DNA from: Verrucomicrobiia bacterium
Lineage (GTDB): Bacteria; Verrucomicrobiota; Verrucomicrobiia; Verrucomicrobiales; DEV007
DNA: 64,000 nucleotides
NCBI GenBank assembly: GCA_030425385.1
Contig: JAUIAH010000038.1
Location: forward strand, 1-64,000
Direction of reading: 5' to 3'
The position numbers were made by a program, and so were the translations under genes. The notes beneath the pieces were generated by a model. That model ran no database searches. It saw only the letters and a program-made list of their open reading frames with translations, and was not told where the DNA came from. The stretch's first letter is position 1. Each line of letters starts with the position of its first letter. Positions 27,661 through 35,904 of this stretch are shown here, piece after piece.

Positions 27661-28394
27661 AGCTCCCGAATGCGAAGGTCTTTCACCTGAATCTTCATGG
27701 GCGGCCCCGAGTGCAATTGGAAACCGATCAAGCCGTCCTCGCGGAAGTTGAGCAAATCTTCATCAATGCCAATGCTCATCACGCGGCCGTTGATGAGGTG
27801 GATGAACTGGTTGCCGCGAGCGATGATCGTATAGTCGTTCCAATCATCCCGGTTGATGACTTTCTCCAATTCGGCCGGGTCCCCCACGGAGCCCACCTTC
27901 TCGATCATTGGCTTCTTTGGCTCCGCCTCATTGGCTCTCACAATGACCACATCGCCACGTTGTCCCATGAACATCCTGCCATTCTCCTCAAAGAACATGC
28001 CAGAGAATTTGTCGACCGTCCCTTCGTTGTGCCATGGCGCTTCGAAATCGGCCTGCAACCCCTTCATCACGTGATCGCCCTCATCGGTCGACCGATACTG
28101 AACTCCAGAGTTGAAGCCCGACACCTGATAGCGAAAACGCAATTCGAAATCGCCATAGCTCGACGTCTTGTGAATCAGAAACGTATTCTTCTCCGCCTTC
28201 ACGTTTTCCGTCGTTTCCCCGATGAGCACCCCGTCTTCCACGCGCCAGAAACGGACGTCGCCTTCCCACCCGCTTAGATCCTTTCCATTGAAGAGCGGTT
28301 TGAAACCCATCTCAGGAATGTCCTCGGCAACGATCAGAGAAGGGAGCAGACAAGCGATCAGGGTAGAGGTAGAGAGAATTCGCGTGAGGTTCAT
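27657..28394 (-). CDS. exported DUF1080 (3-keto-disaccharide hydrolase-like) protein
   Basis: A 245-residue protein with a signal peptide (about residues 1-23). One DUF1080 / concanavalin-like domain follows: FKPLFNGKDLSGWEGD, VLIGETTE, DFELRFRYQV, NSGVQYRS, WNDYTIIARGNQFIHLINGR and the terminal IGFQLHSGPPMKIQVKDLRIREL, all classic family blocks. Some members hydrolyse 3-keto-glycosides made by sugar oxidoreductases, and the family is greatly expanded in Planctomycetes and Verrucomicrobia. It is the first gene of the operon with the serine hydrolase and the PQQ-type dehydrogenase (4-nt overlap), a context consistent with oxidative sugar breakdown. Confidence 0.92.
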   Translation of the reverse strand: MNLTRILSTSTLIACLLPSLIVAEDIPEMGFKPLFNGKDLSGWEGDVRFWRVEDGVLIGETTENVKAEKNTFLIHKTSSYGDFELRFRYQVSGFNSGVQYRSTDEGDHVMKGLQADFEAPWHNEGTVDKFSGMFFEENGRMFMGQRGDVVIVRANEAEPKKPMIEKVGSVGDPAELEKVINRDDWNDYTIIARGNQFIHLINGRVMSIGIDEDLLNFREDGLIGFQLHSGPPMKIQVKDLRIREL

Positions 28395-28478
28395 GGGGGG
28401 AATTCAAGCGAGTTGCCTCGGTGCCTGTCAAGATTCTCCACGATCGCACCGCAGCCCTAGCATAGCCAAAACTAGTCG

Positions 28479-29387
28479 TCAGCGCTGTAGCCAAGAGAGC
28501 ATCGCGCGGGAGACCAAGTCAGGGGCGTCGTGATGCACCCAGTGATCGGCACCAGGCACGGTGACGAGAGTGAGGTCTTTCTCCAACCAGTTCCAAGTGT
28601 CGTTGAGCGCTCCAGGGAGAAGCGCCTTATCTTCCAGACCATGAATGAGCAGCACAGGGCAAGCCACTTTGGTGGCGGGGCCTTGAGGCGTTTGATAGGG
28701 CGGTCGTGGGTAGTTCTGCTTGTAGTAGTGCAACATGGCTTCAAAGTCCGATCTCCGAAAGGCTTGAAGATAGCGTTCCTTCACCTTCGCAGGCGCATCC
28801 TGAAGAAAGAAGCTGAGTCCTTCGGCAGTCAGAGATTCGTGAGCCCCAGGCTCTTGGAAACGCCGCGCATACGCGCTGTTCACTTGCTGTTGGGGATCGG
28901 TGGCCAACTGGTGGGCGAACCCGTGAGGGTGGGGGAGATTGAGCACGATGAGGCGCTTGGTTTGCTCTGGCCTGGTCATGGCAAAGTGCCAGGCAACGGC
29001 GCCTCCCCAGTCGTGGCCGCAGATGGTGGCTCGCTCGTGTCCTAACGCTTGCATGACCGCGGCGACATCACCCACGAGTAGATCCATGGCGTAGGCTTCT
29101 TGACCTTCGGGCTTGTCGCTTTGGTTGTAACCGCGCTGATCCATGGCGATCACTTGATAGTGCGTGCTCAAGGCGGCCAGTTGATAGCGCCAGGAATACC
29201 AGAAGTCAGGGAACCCGTGGATCATGATAATGGGCTCGCCCTGACCAGCGACCACGTAGTGAATCTTGACGCCATTGTGGTTGGCGTGACCATGGGTAAC
29301 CGTGTCTGGGTCGATCGATGCGGGTTCCGCGGCCCAGCCGAGGAGGGATGAGGCGAGCGAGGTGACAAGAATTAGGAAGGCTTTCAT
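28479..29387 (-). CDS. exported alpha/beta hydrolase, epoxide hydrolase/dehalogenase-like
   Basis: A 302-residue protein with a signal peptide (about 1-20). Oxyanion motif HGFPDFW is at 57-63; the nucleophile elbow GHDWGGAV places an Asp nucleophile at D126, as in epoxide hydrolases and haloalkane dehalogenases rather than serine esterases; the general base is in GADHWVHHD near the C-terminus. The cap region lies between (~160-230). It overlaps the upstream sulfatase gene by 4 nt, so the pair is translated together, suggesting sequential action on a sulfated or substituted substrate outside the cytoplasm. Substrate unknown. Confidence 0.9.
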   Translation of the reverse strand: MKAFLILVTSLASSLLGWAAEPASIDPDTVTHGHANHNGVKIHYVVAGQGEPIIMIHGFPDFWYSWRYQLAALSTHYQVIAMDQRGYNQSDKPEGQEAYAMDLLVGDVAAVMQALGHERATICGHDWGGAVAWHFAMTRPEQTKRLIVLNLPHPHGFAHQLATDPQQQVNSAYARRFQEPGAHESLTAEGLSFFLQDAPAKVKERYLQAFRRSDFEAMLHYYKQNYPRPPYQTPQGPATKVACPVLLIHGLEDKALLPGALNDTWNWLEKDLTLVTVPGADHWVHHDAPDLVSRAMLSWLQR

Positions 29388-30799
29388 GGTTGCGTGATTT
29401 GTGAGAGTGTTTCCCGGAGCTTCTTCACGATCTCAGGGTGTTTGTCGTAGAGATTGGTCGTTTCGCCCAAGTCGTTGCCTAAATGATAGAGCTGGCCGGT
29501 AGGCCCTTGGTCCGGAGGTGGGATGCGTTTGGGTTTGGAGAATCCGCCCGACCCGAGCCCATCGATCAGTTTCCACGGGCCTTCGCGGACGGTCATGAAT
29601 CCAGAGCCTGATCGCATCACCCAGTGGGGGCGTATCGGTTCGGACGCGGGTTGCTGGCCTAACAAGACTTTGGAGAAATCGAAGCTGTCCGGCCCTTCAT
29701 TGGCCTTACGGTCGTACCCTGTGAGAGTGGCGAGCGTCGCCAGGAGATCGGTGAAACTGATCGTCTGATCCGTCTTGGAGCCTGCGGCGACGCGACCGGG
29801 CCAACGGACGATGAATGGCATGCGATGACCCGCCTCCCAAGCGTCGGCTTTCATCCCGCGAAGGCCTCCAGACGAATCGTGATCGAAACGCTGGACATCT
29901 TCTTTATACCAGACGGGGCCGTTGTCGGAGGTGAAGATCACGAGGGTCTCCTCTGCCAATTGCGCCTTGTCTAACGCTCGCAGAATCTTGCCGATCATGG
30001 CATCGACCATCACCATGAAGTCGCCGTAGAGGCTGGCGCGGCTGGAACCTTCGAATTCAGAGGTCGGGAGCCAAGGCGTGTGGGGGGCCGGGTAGGCCAC
30101 GTAGAGCAGGAGGGGATCATCAGTGGCATTGGTAGCGTGATGCTGGAGCACACCCACGGCTTCCTCCGTGAACCTGGGAAGGACCTCCTCAAGCTTGAGA
30201 TCTTTGGAGATTAGGCCCTTACGCCAGAACTTTCCCTGGATGGGTGACCAGCCTTCGGAATCATGGTGAGCGATAGGCTCCGTGGGAGGCAGCACGGCCT
30301 GTCTGCCCCGTATGTAGAAATAGGGAGGAATGTCAGTGGACGCGCGGATGCCAAAGTAGGAATCGAATCCCACATCGACGGGGCCACCAGGGAGCGGATT
30401 GTCGTATCCCTGCTCTTCAAAGCCTAGGTGCCACTTGCCCACCATGGCGGTGCGATACCCTTGCGTCTTGAGCATGGAGGCAAGGGTGGTCTGCCCTGGC
30501 TCAATGAGGGCATGCTTGGGCCACCGACTGACATTGGTGCGAAACGGATAGCGGCCAGTGAGCAAGCCGTAGCGAGACATGTGGCAAAGGGGGCCCGGCG
30601 CATGGGCGTCCGTGAAGCGCATCCCTTCTTTCGCCAGAGCATCAATATGGGGAGTGGGGATCTTGGAATTCGGATTGTAGCATCCTGGGTCGCCGTAGCC
30701 CATGTCGTCCACCATGATGAGGAGCACATGAGGATGATCCGCCGCGTGCAGCCCCGTGGACAAGAAAGTGGCAACTGTTAGAATAAAGAGAAATTTCAT
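29384..30799 (-). CDS. exported sulfatase with atypical CxMxR active-site motif
   Basis: A 471-residue alkaline-phosphatase-superfamily sulfatase with a signal peptide (about 1-20). Metal site VDDMGYGD is at 30-37; the formylglycine region is C72-H-M-S-R76 followed by YGLLTGRYPFRTN; then GKWHLGF and later FTSDNGPVW and GMKADAWEAGHRMPFI. The usual modification motif is C-x-P/A-x-R; here the third position is Met, which could hamper conversion of C72 to formylglycine or mark a variant. All other catalytic blocks are normal. The ATG at 30799 (preceded by GAGG) gives a signal peptide at once. First gene of a two-gene operon with the alpha/beta hydrolase; divergent from the ternary-system operon. 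Confidence 0.92.
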   Translation of the reverse strand: MKFLFILTVATFLSTGLHAADHPHVLLIMVDDMGYGDPGCYNPNSKIPTPHIDALAKEGMRFTDAHAPGPLCHMSRYGLLTGRYPFRTNVSRWPKHALIEPGQTTLASMLKTQGYRTAMVGKWHLGFEEQGYDNPLPGGPVDVGFDSYFGIRASTDIPPYFYIRGRQAVLPPTEPIAHHDSEGWSPIQGKFWRKGLISKDLKLEEVLPRFTEEAVGVLQHHATNATDDPLLLYVAYPAPHTPWLPTSEFEGSSRASLYGDFMVMVDAMIGKILRALDKAQLAEETLVIFTSDNGPVWYKEDVQRFDHDSSGGLRGMKADAWEAGHRMPFIVRWPGRVAAGSKTDQTISFTDLLATLATLTGYDRKANEGPDSFDFSKVLLGQQPASEPIRPHWVMRSGSGFMTVREGPWKLIDGLGSGGFSKPKRIPPPDQGPTGQLYHLGNDLGETTNLYDKHPEIVKKLRETLSQITQP

Positions 30800-30881
30800 G
30801 GCATCGAGCCTCATTCTAAGAAATGGGCGCGGCAGGTCCATCACGATGTTGCCTATCGCGCGATGCGAGGGAGAATGGGGC
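30800..30881. promoter_or_regulatory. divergent intergenic region, sulfatase / ternary-system operon
   Basis: 82 bp shared by the minus-strand sulfatase and the plus-strand ternary operon. It contains the Shine-Dalgarno-like GAGG of the sulfatase and GAGGGAG just before the plus-strand ATG at 30882. No clear -35/-10 pair is visible, so any co-regulation is speculative. Confidence 0.4.
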
Positions 30882-31523
30882 ATGGCGGCGTTTGCACAGT
30901 TTCTCCGCGACCTCTTTCAAACGGGGCAGGTGACCTTGCCCGTGTGGGGGCAGGGGGAGATGCCCGATTTCACCTCTGCCCGGGCGCAGGAACTGATGAG
31001 GGAACGGGATGGGATGGTCCGCCTGGCCATGGCGGGAACGGCACCGGCCCTCGACATGGACGCGGCCCTGACGGGGGCCACCTGGCTCTTTCTGGCCTGT
31101 CGCGCTTTCATCGATCGGTCGCGCCCGATCGACTATTGGCCCGAGTTGGAGTGGAAACCCGTCGACGGCTCGCCTGCGTTGGTCTATTCCGTGGATCTGA
31201 CCCTGTCATTTCTCCCAGATCTTTGGCTGCAAGCGCGTCCACAAGCTGAAGATGATGCCCTCATGGGGCGCCTCCGGCAATTGGCGCAGGCATGGCCGCT
31301 CTCGGCGGTTGGCATCCCTGATGCGGCAGCACCTTGGGATCGATTTGATTCCTGGTGGGCGGATCGGAGTCTTCGACAAACCTACGTGGATCGTGTCTTG
31401 GCGCGCGATGCTGGCGATGCGATCCAGCACCCACAAGTGGTCGAGCAGTTGAAGACGGCTTTGGGGGAATGTGGGGATTCCTTGGCCGGCGCCGCGGTGC
31501 AAGAAAGGTTGGCACACACCTGA
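30882..31523 (+). CDS. first gene of MoxR-vWA-beta-propeller ternary system (bpX0-like, tentative)
   Basis: A 213-residue cytoplasmic protein with no signal peptide or membrane helix. It has Trp-rich motifs (VTLPVWGQ, IDYWPELEW, WDRFDSWWADR) and a stretch (YSVDLTLSFLPDLWLQARPQ) resembling a short beta-rich core. I recognise no enzyme motif. The call rests on position and family memory: it opens a five-gene operon of MoxR ATPase, vWA and beta-propeller proteins, where a small protein of this kind (called bpX0 in comparative work) is expected. The ATG at 30882 has GAGGGAG upstream; the open frame extends back to 30756 inside the sulfatase gene and is not used. It ends 27 nt before the MoxR start. 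Confidence 0.6.
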   Translation: MAAFAQFLRDLFQTGQVTLPVWGQGEMPDFTSARAQELMRERDGMVRLAMAGTAPALDMDAALTGATWLFLACRAFIDRSRPIDYWPELEWKPVDGSPALVYSVDLTLSFLPDLWLQARPQAEDDALMGRLRQLAQAWPLSAVGIPDAAAPWDRFDSWWADRSLRQTYVDRVLARDAGDAIQHPQVVEQLKTALGECGDSLAGAAVQERLAHT

Positions 31524-31550
31524 TTTCTTGGCAGTTTCCAACCAGTTCTT

Positions 31551-32690
31551 ATGCTAGCAGAAACTTTAGAGATCGGCCGCCGCATGCGCGAATCCATCTT
31601 GGAACCAATGAAGGAGACATTCATTGGGAAAGATGTTATCATTGATTTGTTAGGCGTGTGCCTGGCGGGAGGCGAGAATCTCTTTATCCTGGGACCGCCG
31701 GGTACTGCGAAGAGCGCTCTCGTCCACGAGTTGGGACGGCGATTGGAAGGGGAGACCTTTGAATATCTCCTCACGCGATTCACCGAGCCGAATGAACTCT
31801 TTGGGCCCTTCGATATTCGCAAGCTCCGAGAGGGTATTCTGGAGACCAACACCGAGGGGATGCTGCCGGAGGCTTCCCTTGTCTTCCTTGATGAATTGCT
31901 CAATGCCAACAGCGCGATTCTTAACAGTTTACTCACAGTGCTGAATGAGCGTGTCTTGCGACGTGGACGGCAGACCTATGCGTTGCCCTTGCTCAGTGTC
32001 ATCGGAGCGAGCAATCAGTTGCCGCAGGAAGAATCCTTGCAGGCCCTCTTTGATCGCTTCCTCCTTCGCGTGCGGAGTGACAACGTCGAGGCGGATGCAC
32101 TTGAAAGTGTGCTAGAGTCTGGATGGAAATTGGAGCAGGGTTCGGATGCGAACCATGGACGGGTGCGTGTGGACGAGATTCGCGCTCTGCAGAAGGCCTT
32201 GCCCACGGTCACGCTCGCGCCTGTGCGTGATGCCTATGTGGAGGTGGTCCGGCGGATCCGCGTGGCAGGCCTTTCGCTGTCCGACCGGCGTGCGGTGAAA
32301 TTGCAACGGCTGATCGCTGCCAGTGCCCTCTTGTGCGGGCGCGAGGAAGCCGTGACCTCAGATCTCTGGGTTCTGCGTCACATCTGGGATTTGGAAGAAC
32401 AACGCGAGATCCTGGCAGGAATCGTGAATGAGGCGATCAGTGAGACCACGCGCGAAGGCGCGGAGGAACATCCGCAAGGGCGTGACCACGAACCTCCTGA
32501 CGCTGAAATGCTAGGACGTGACTTGCATCGCTTGTCCGAAGACTGGGCAACGCTTTCGGAGTCTGAGCGCGCAGGAGCTCGTGATCGTCTGAGCCTGATC
32601 GCGACACGCTCGGAATGGGTGACGAATGAAGAACAGCGTGCGGCGCTGCGCGTGCGGATCGATGCGATGTGGGAGACCATGGGTGCATGA
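31551..32690 (+). CDS. MoxR-family AAA+ ATPase (RavA-like) of the ternary system
   Basis: A 379-residue AAA+ ATPase. Walker A GPPGTAKSALVHEL is near 45-58; Walker B LVFLDELLNANSAILNSLL near 105-123; sensor 1 in VIGASNQLP; the DRFLLRV segment carries the arginine-finger region. The Walker-B insert (NANSAILNSLLTVLNER) is typical of the RavA branch. MoxR ATPases are chaperone-like machines that remodel vWA-containing partners, which fits the vWA protein two genes downstream. The C-terminal ~90 residues are helical and charged. Its stop overlaps the next ATG by 4 nt. The ATG at 31551 lacks an obvious Shine-Dalgarno site. This is the energy-consuming core of the operon. Confidence 0.93.
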   Translation: MLAETLEIGRRMRESILEPMKETFIGKDVIIDLLGVCLAGGENLFILGPPGTAKSALVHELGRRLEGETFEYLLTRFTEPNELFGPFDIRKLREGILETNTEGMLPEASLVFLDELLNANSAILNSLLTVLNERVLRRGRQTYALPLLSVIGASNQLPQEESLQALFDRFLLRVRSDNVEADALESVLESGWKLEQGSDANHGRVRVDEIRALQKALPTVTLAPVRDAYVEVVRRIRVAGLSLSDRRAVKLQRLIAASALLCGREEAVTSDLWVLRHIWDLEEQREILAGIVNEAISETTREGAEEHPQGRDHEPPDAEMLGRDLHRLSEDWATLSESERAGARDRLSLIATRSEWVTNEEQRAALRVRIDAMWETMGA

Positions 32691-33427
32691 GGGTGATGCG
32701 ATTGCGATCGGGGGTGACCCCAAGAGCGCTCGCGCAGGTGCGTGCCGCGCCCGGGGTGGAATGGGCGCAAGATGAGCAAGGCGATGTCTGGCTGCGGGCC
32801 GAAAGCTTAGAAGCCTGTGAGGGTCTGCCGTTCATGGCGCAGTATGTCTGTGAGGACAGTGACTCTCTTGTGCCATTGGGATGTCGATTGCCTGTAGCGC
32901 GCCTGCCTAAGGTATTGGAATGGCGCTCCCTTGAGGGCTGGCTGCGGCTCGTCTTCCCATTGGCGGCTCTGCCAGGGGAATTGAATGACAGCGACTCTAT
33001 CCCCTTGCCGCTGGTTCGAGACCATGAAGAACGCCCACCCAATGTTCTCCTCACCACGCTCGAACCGCTCTTGAGTTACGTCGAGGAGGCAGCTGCCGTG
33101 CGCTTGGGCCGATTGCGATTCGCTGTGTCAGGAGACGGCGAAGCCGTCGTCCTGGGAGAGCCTTTACTGCCGATCCGTGGCCAACGCTATCATTTGCATG
33201 AATGCCTCGCGCTCCCGATAGGGCAGGTGCCAGAGTTCACGCTAACTGCTGAGGCACTGAGACAATCCTTTGGTTTGGCGAAAGCGGAATGGGCGCTCCT
33301 GAGAGGAGATACCTTTGATAGGCTCGGGGACGATGATTTCATTCCCCTGACGCGAAGTGCGGTGCGACTGACCTACGAACGGCTGCACATGCAGGACGCA
33401 CTAGCCGTGGAGGAGGAGGGCGGATGA
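32687..33427 (+). CDS. ternary-system accessory protein (bpX1-like, tentative)
   Basis: A 246-residue cytoplasmic protein, rich in Leu and acidic residues, with a regular alternation of short hydrophobic strands (RLRSGVTPRAL, VEWAQDEQGDVWLRA, VVLGEPLLPIRGQRYHL) and no transmembrane helix. No catalytic motif is visible. It starts at the ATG overlapping the MoxR stop by 4 nt (ATGA), although the frame is open 18 nt further upstream, and overlaps the next gene by 4 nt. Position and size match one of the conserved uncharacterised subunits of MoxR-vWA-propeller systems; the bpX1 name is from memory and uncertain. Confidence 0.6.
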   Translation: MRVMRLRSGVTPRALAQVRAAPGVEWAQDEQGDVWLRAESLEACEGLPFMAQYVCEDSDSLVPLGCRLPVARLPKVLEWRSLEGWLRLVFPLAALPGELNDSDSIPLPLVRDHEERPPNVLLTTLEPLLSYVEEAAAVRLGRLRFAVSGDGEAVVLGEPLLPIRGQRYHLHECLALPIGQVPEFTLTAEALRQSFGLAKAEWALLRGDTFDRLGDDDFIPLTRSAVRLTYERLHMQDALAVEEEGG

Positions 33428-35904
33428 CGAGCGTCGTCGAGACCCATCCCATCCATTACCTGACACCGCCAGTTCCCGGGTTCTGGCGGTGGGAGCAGGG
33501 CTCTGTGGTCTTCGCCTCTGGAGAAACCCTGACATTTCGCGAGGAATTGCTGCAACTGATAGTCTCTTTGCAGCCGATGGGATTGCCGCCGATGGAGTCG
33601 CTGCTCTTGTTCCTAGCCGCCTCACGAGATCCTTGGAGTGGAAGCCTGTTAGGTGCGTGGAAAGCGAGTATGAGGGAGCTGGATGAGGAATGGCTCGCTC
33701 GGTTGCTCCCGGACAGGTGGCTGGATACAGTGAGTCGTGAATTGGCGAAGGTGCATGGATTGAGTCCTTCGTGGAGGCGTTCGCTGCGTCACAAAGGAGT
33801 GGTGGCGGAGGTGTGTTTCGAAGACTCTGAGACGCTCTCGACACCCGCACACGCGCAGGCGGTGGTGAATCTCTTGGAGATGGGTTTCGTTCCCCCAGAA
33901 CCTACCCCCACATGTGATGCCGAAGAGGCAGCGCGGGGCTTTGTGGTGGGAATTCGCCCTTTGCTAGAAGGATTTCCCGAGTTGGAGGAGGCGCGTTTGG
34001 ACACACGGATGCGCACTGGGCTAGATGCCGTTCCGGGAAAAGCTGCGTTGGCTGAGCAGGCGCTTGCCACCCAAGTGCGCTCCCTCCTAGATGCCTTGGA
34101 AGGAGATCCCGAGTGGGCTGGGCTCGCGCGCTTGGCGCGTCACTTGATGGCCTCTGTCCATGTCCCTCGTGCCCTCGGTGATCTTGAAGAGTTGCCGCTG
34201 GGAGGCTTCAGCGACCTCACCAATCGAGGATCTTTGGATCGTTTGTTAGTGAGCGAGCTGGCACAGGACGATCTCGTTCTCTCGGCGAAGCTGGCCTTGA
34301 ATGAAGCGTTGTTTCTCCGGAGGGAATCGCCTCCCAAGACTCCCCAGATGCGGAGAGTTCTCCTCTTGGACAATGGGATTCGCCTCTGGGGAATCCCACG
34401 TCTCTTTGCGGCGGCCGTGGCCTTGGCTATGGAGGCGATGACGGATCGCGGGACGCGTGTCGACGTCTATGTGCCGGTGGAGAATCAGCAACTTTGTCAG
34501 GTGACCTTGCACACGTATGAAGGATTGGTCCAAGCGCTGAGCCCGCTGCATCCCCATGCCCATCCCGGCAATGCCCTGCTCGAATTGGTGCGGCGGGTGG
34601 GAGAGCAGAAGCGCGCGGGCGAGGCCGAGATCTTCCTTCTCACGCACGAGGATGTCCTGTCCGATCCAGCGTTCCGGTCCGTCATTGACTTGCTACAGGA
34701 ATCTTTCTTCGTCGGAACGGTGAATCGTGAGGGACGCTATCGCTTGCACCATGTCCATCCTTTGGGGACACGCCAACTGAAGGAGGCGCGCCTCTCTCTT
34801 GACGCCGTGATGGGCGGGGAACGCGATGCCGCGGCGCTGCGACGCACCCGTGTGCCCGTCCATTTGCCCTCGATCTTTCACGAGCATCCGTTTCCCATTC
34901 GGCTGCCTGTTAGGGTGATGCGCGATCGGACCGTCTTCACGTGTGGAGACGGTATCTTCAAGACCACGCGGGATGGACGTCTCTTGCATTTCGACGACCA
35001 AGAGCGGGGAGGAATCCAACTCTGCGACCATTTGCCCTCCGGGCATGCGGTTCCCGTGGTGGAAGTGCAAGGATTGGCAGACGGGAGGCGAGTGACGGCT
35101 ACTTGGGAGAAACGGCTGCTGCAAGTGAACTTGGTCCACACGGGTAGTGGGCTGTTTGATACGGTTCGCATCGCGGTGAAGCAGCCACCGATTCAGTTGG
35201 TGATCGTGCACCAACAATGCTTGGTCGTGCATCAGCGGCGGTTGACCATGCACGCGCTTGATTCCGGCACGGCCTTCGCTGAGGAGGCTTTGCCCGGCCG
35301 CGTGGAACGTTGCTTCGGAGATCTCTTGCTCATCGGAGCGGAATGGCGACGGGCATCGATCGATGGCATGCGTCCTGTGTTAGAGCGCATTGATCAGGAC
35401 CGCGTCTTGGAGTCTTCACAAATGGAAGAGTATCGACTCAAATCAATCGGAGCTCTCCGCAAGCACTTTCGTGGGATCGCGGTCAAGGGGTCCAAGATCA
35501 TCCTGTTCCCACGCAGAGCGGGAGCCTGCCTCACTCTCAGGTATACTCAGGATGCGCAGGTAATTTGTCTTCAATGGTACGAGACCGATGCCCCAATGGT
35601 AAGGTTCCGTGAAATTGCCGGTCCTGAGGGATCGCGCTTGCGATTGCAGGAAGCCTCCTGGGATGATGGGAGCCGTGTCATTCTGGATAGTAGAGGGCTC
35701 TTACATTTCGACAGTGCATCGCCTGAGGTCGATGAGTTCACGATCATCTTGTCCGATCAGGCACCTGTCTCGGCTTGGTTAGGGGCCTCGGAGGGAGGAA
35801 TGGGAGATCCTTATTTCTTTGAGGATCCACCCGTGGTGAGCGCGGAGAGGGTGCAGGCGTTGCTCACGGCATTCGCGCTTCACGTGGAGGGGGCGCGATG
35901 TTAG
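33424..35904 (+). CDS. vWA-like and beta-propeller protein of the ternary system
   Basis: An 826-residue cytoplasmic protein. After ~300 helical residues, residues ~310-460 look like a von Willebrand A domain: RRVLLLDNGIRLWG begins the first strand, a long helix follows, then VDVYVPVENQ and EIFLLTHEDVLSD. The metal-site motif DxSxS reads D316-N-G-I-R320, so the MIDAS is degenerate and may not bind metal. Residues ~480-800 show repeated short strands (VFTCGDGIFKTTRDGRLLHFDDQ, QLVIVHQQCLVVHQRRLTMHALD, ILDSRGLLHFDS) consistent with a beta-propeller. It is probably the partner or substrate of the MoxR ATPase. It overlaps the upstream gene by 4 nt and the downstream gene by 7 nt. Confidence 0.72.
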   Translation: MTSVVETHPIHYLTPPVPGFWRWEQGSVVFASGETLTFREELLQLIVSLQPMGLPPMESLLLFLAASRDPWSGSLLGAWKASMRELDEEWLARLLPDRWLDTVSRELAKVHGLSPSWRRSLRHKGVVAEVCFEDSETLSTPAHAQAVVNLLEMGFVPPEPTPTCDAEEAARGFVVGIRPLLEGFPELEEARLDTRMRTGLDAVPGKAALAEQALATQVRSLLDALEGDPEWAGLARLARHLMASVHVPRALGDLEELPLGGFSDLTNRGSLDRLLVSELAQDDLVLSAKLALNEALFLRRESPPKTPQMRRVLLLDNGIRLWGIPRLFAAAVALAMEAMTDRGTRVDVYVPVENQQLCQVTLHTYEGLVQALSPLHPHAHPGNALLELVRRVGEQKRAGEAEIFLLTHEDVLSDPAFRSVIDLLQESFFVGTVNREGRYRLHHVHPLGTRQLKEARLSLDAVMGGERDAAALRRTRVPVHLPSIFHEHPFPIRLPVRVMRDRTVFTCGDGIFKTTRDGRLLHFDDQERGGIQLCDHLPSGHAVPVVEVQGLADGRRVTATWEKRLLQVNLVHTGSGLFDTVRIAVKQPPIQLVIVHQQCLVVHQRRLTMHALDSGTAFAEEALPGRVERCFGDLLLIGAEWRRASIDGMRPVLERIDQDRVLESSQMEEYRLKSIGALRKHFRGIAVKGSKIILFPRRAGACLTLRYTQDAQVICLQWYETDAPMVRFREIAGPEGSRLRLQEASWDDGSRVILDSRGLLHFDSASPEVDEFTIILSDQAPVSAWLGASEGGMGDPYFFEDPPVVSAERVQALLTAFALHVEGARC

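Noticed and set aside
30756-30881. Upstream extension of the first ternary gene back to 30756
   Set aside because: It would run into the sulfatase coding region on the other strand; the ATG at 30882 with GAGGGAG upstream is a better start.
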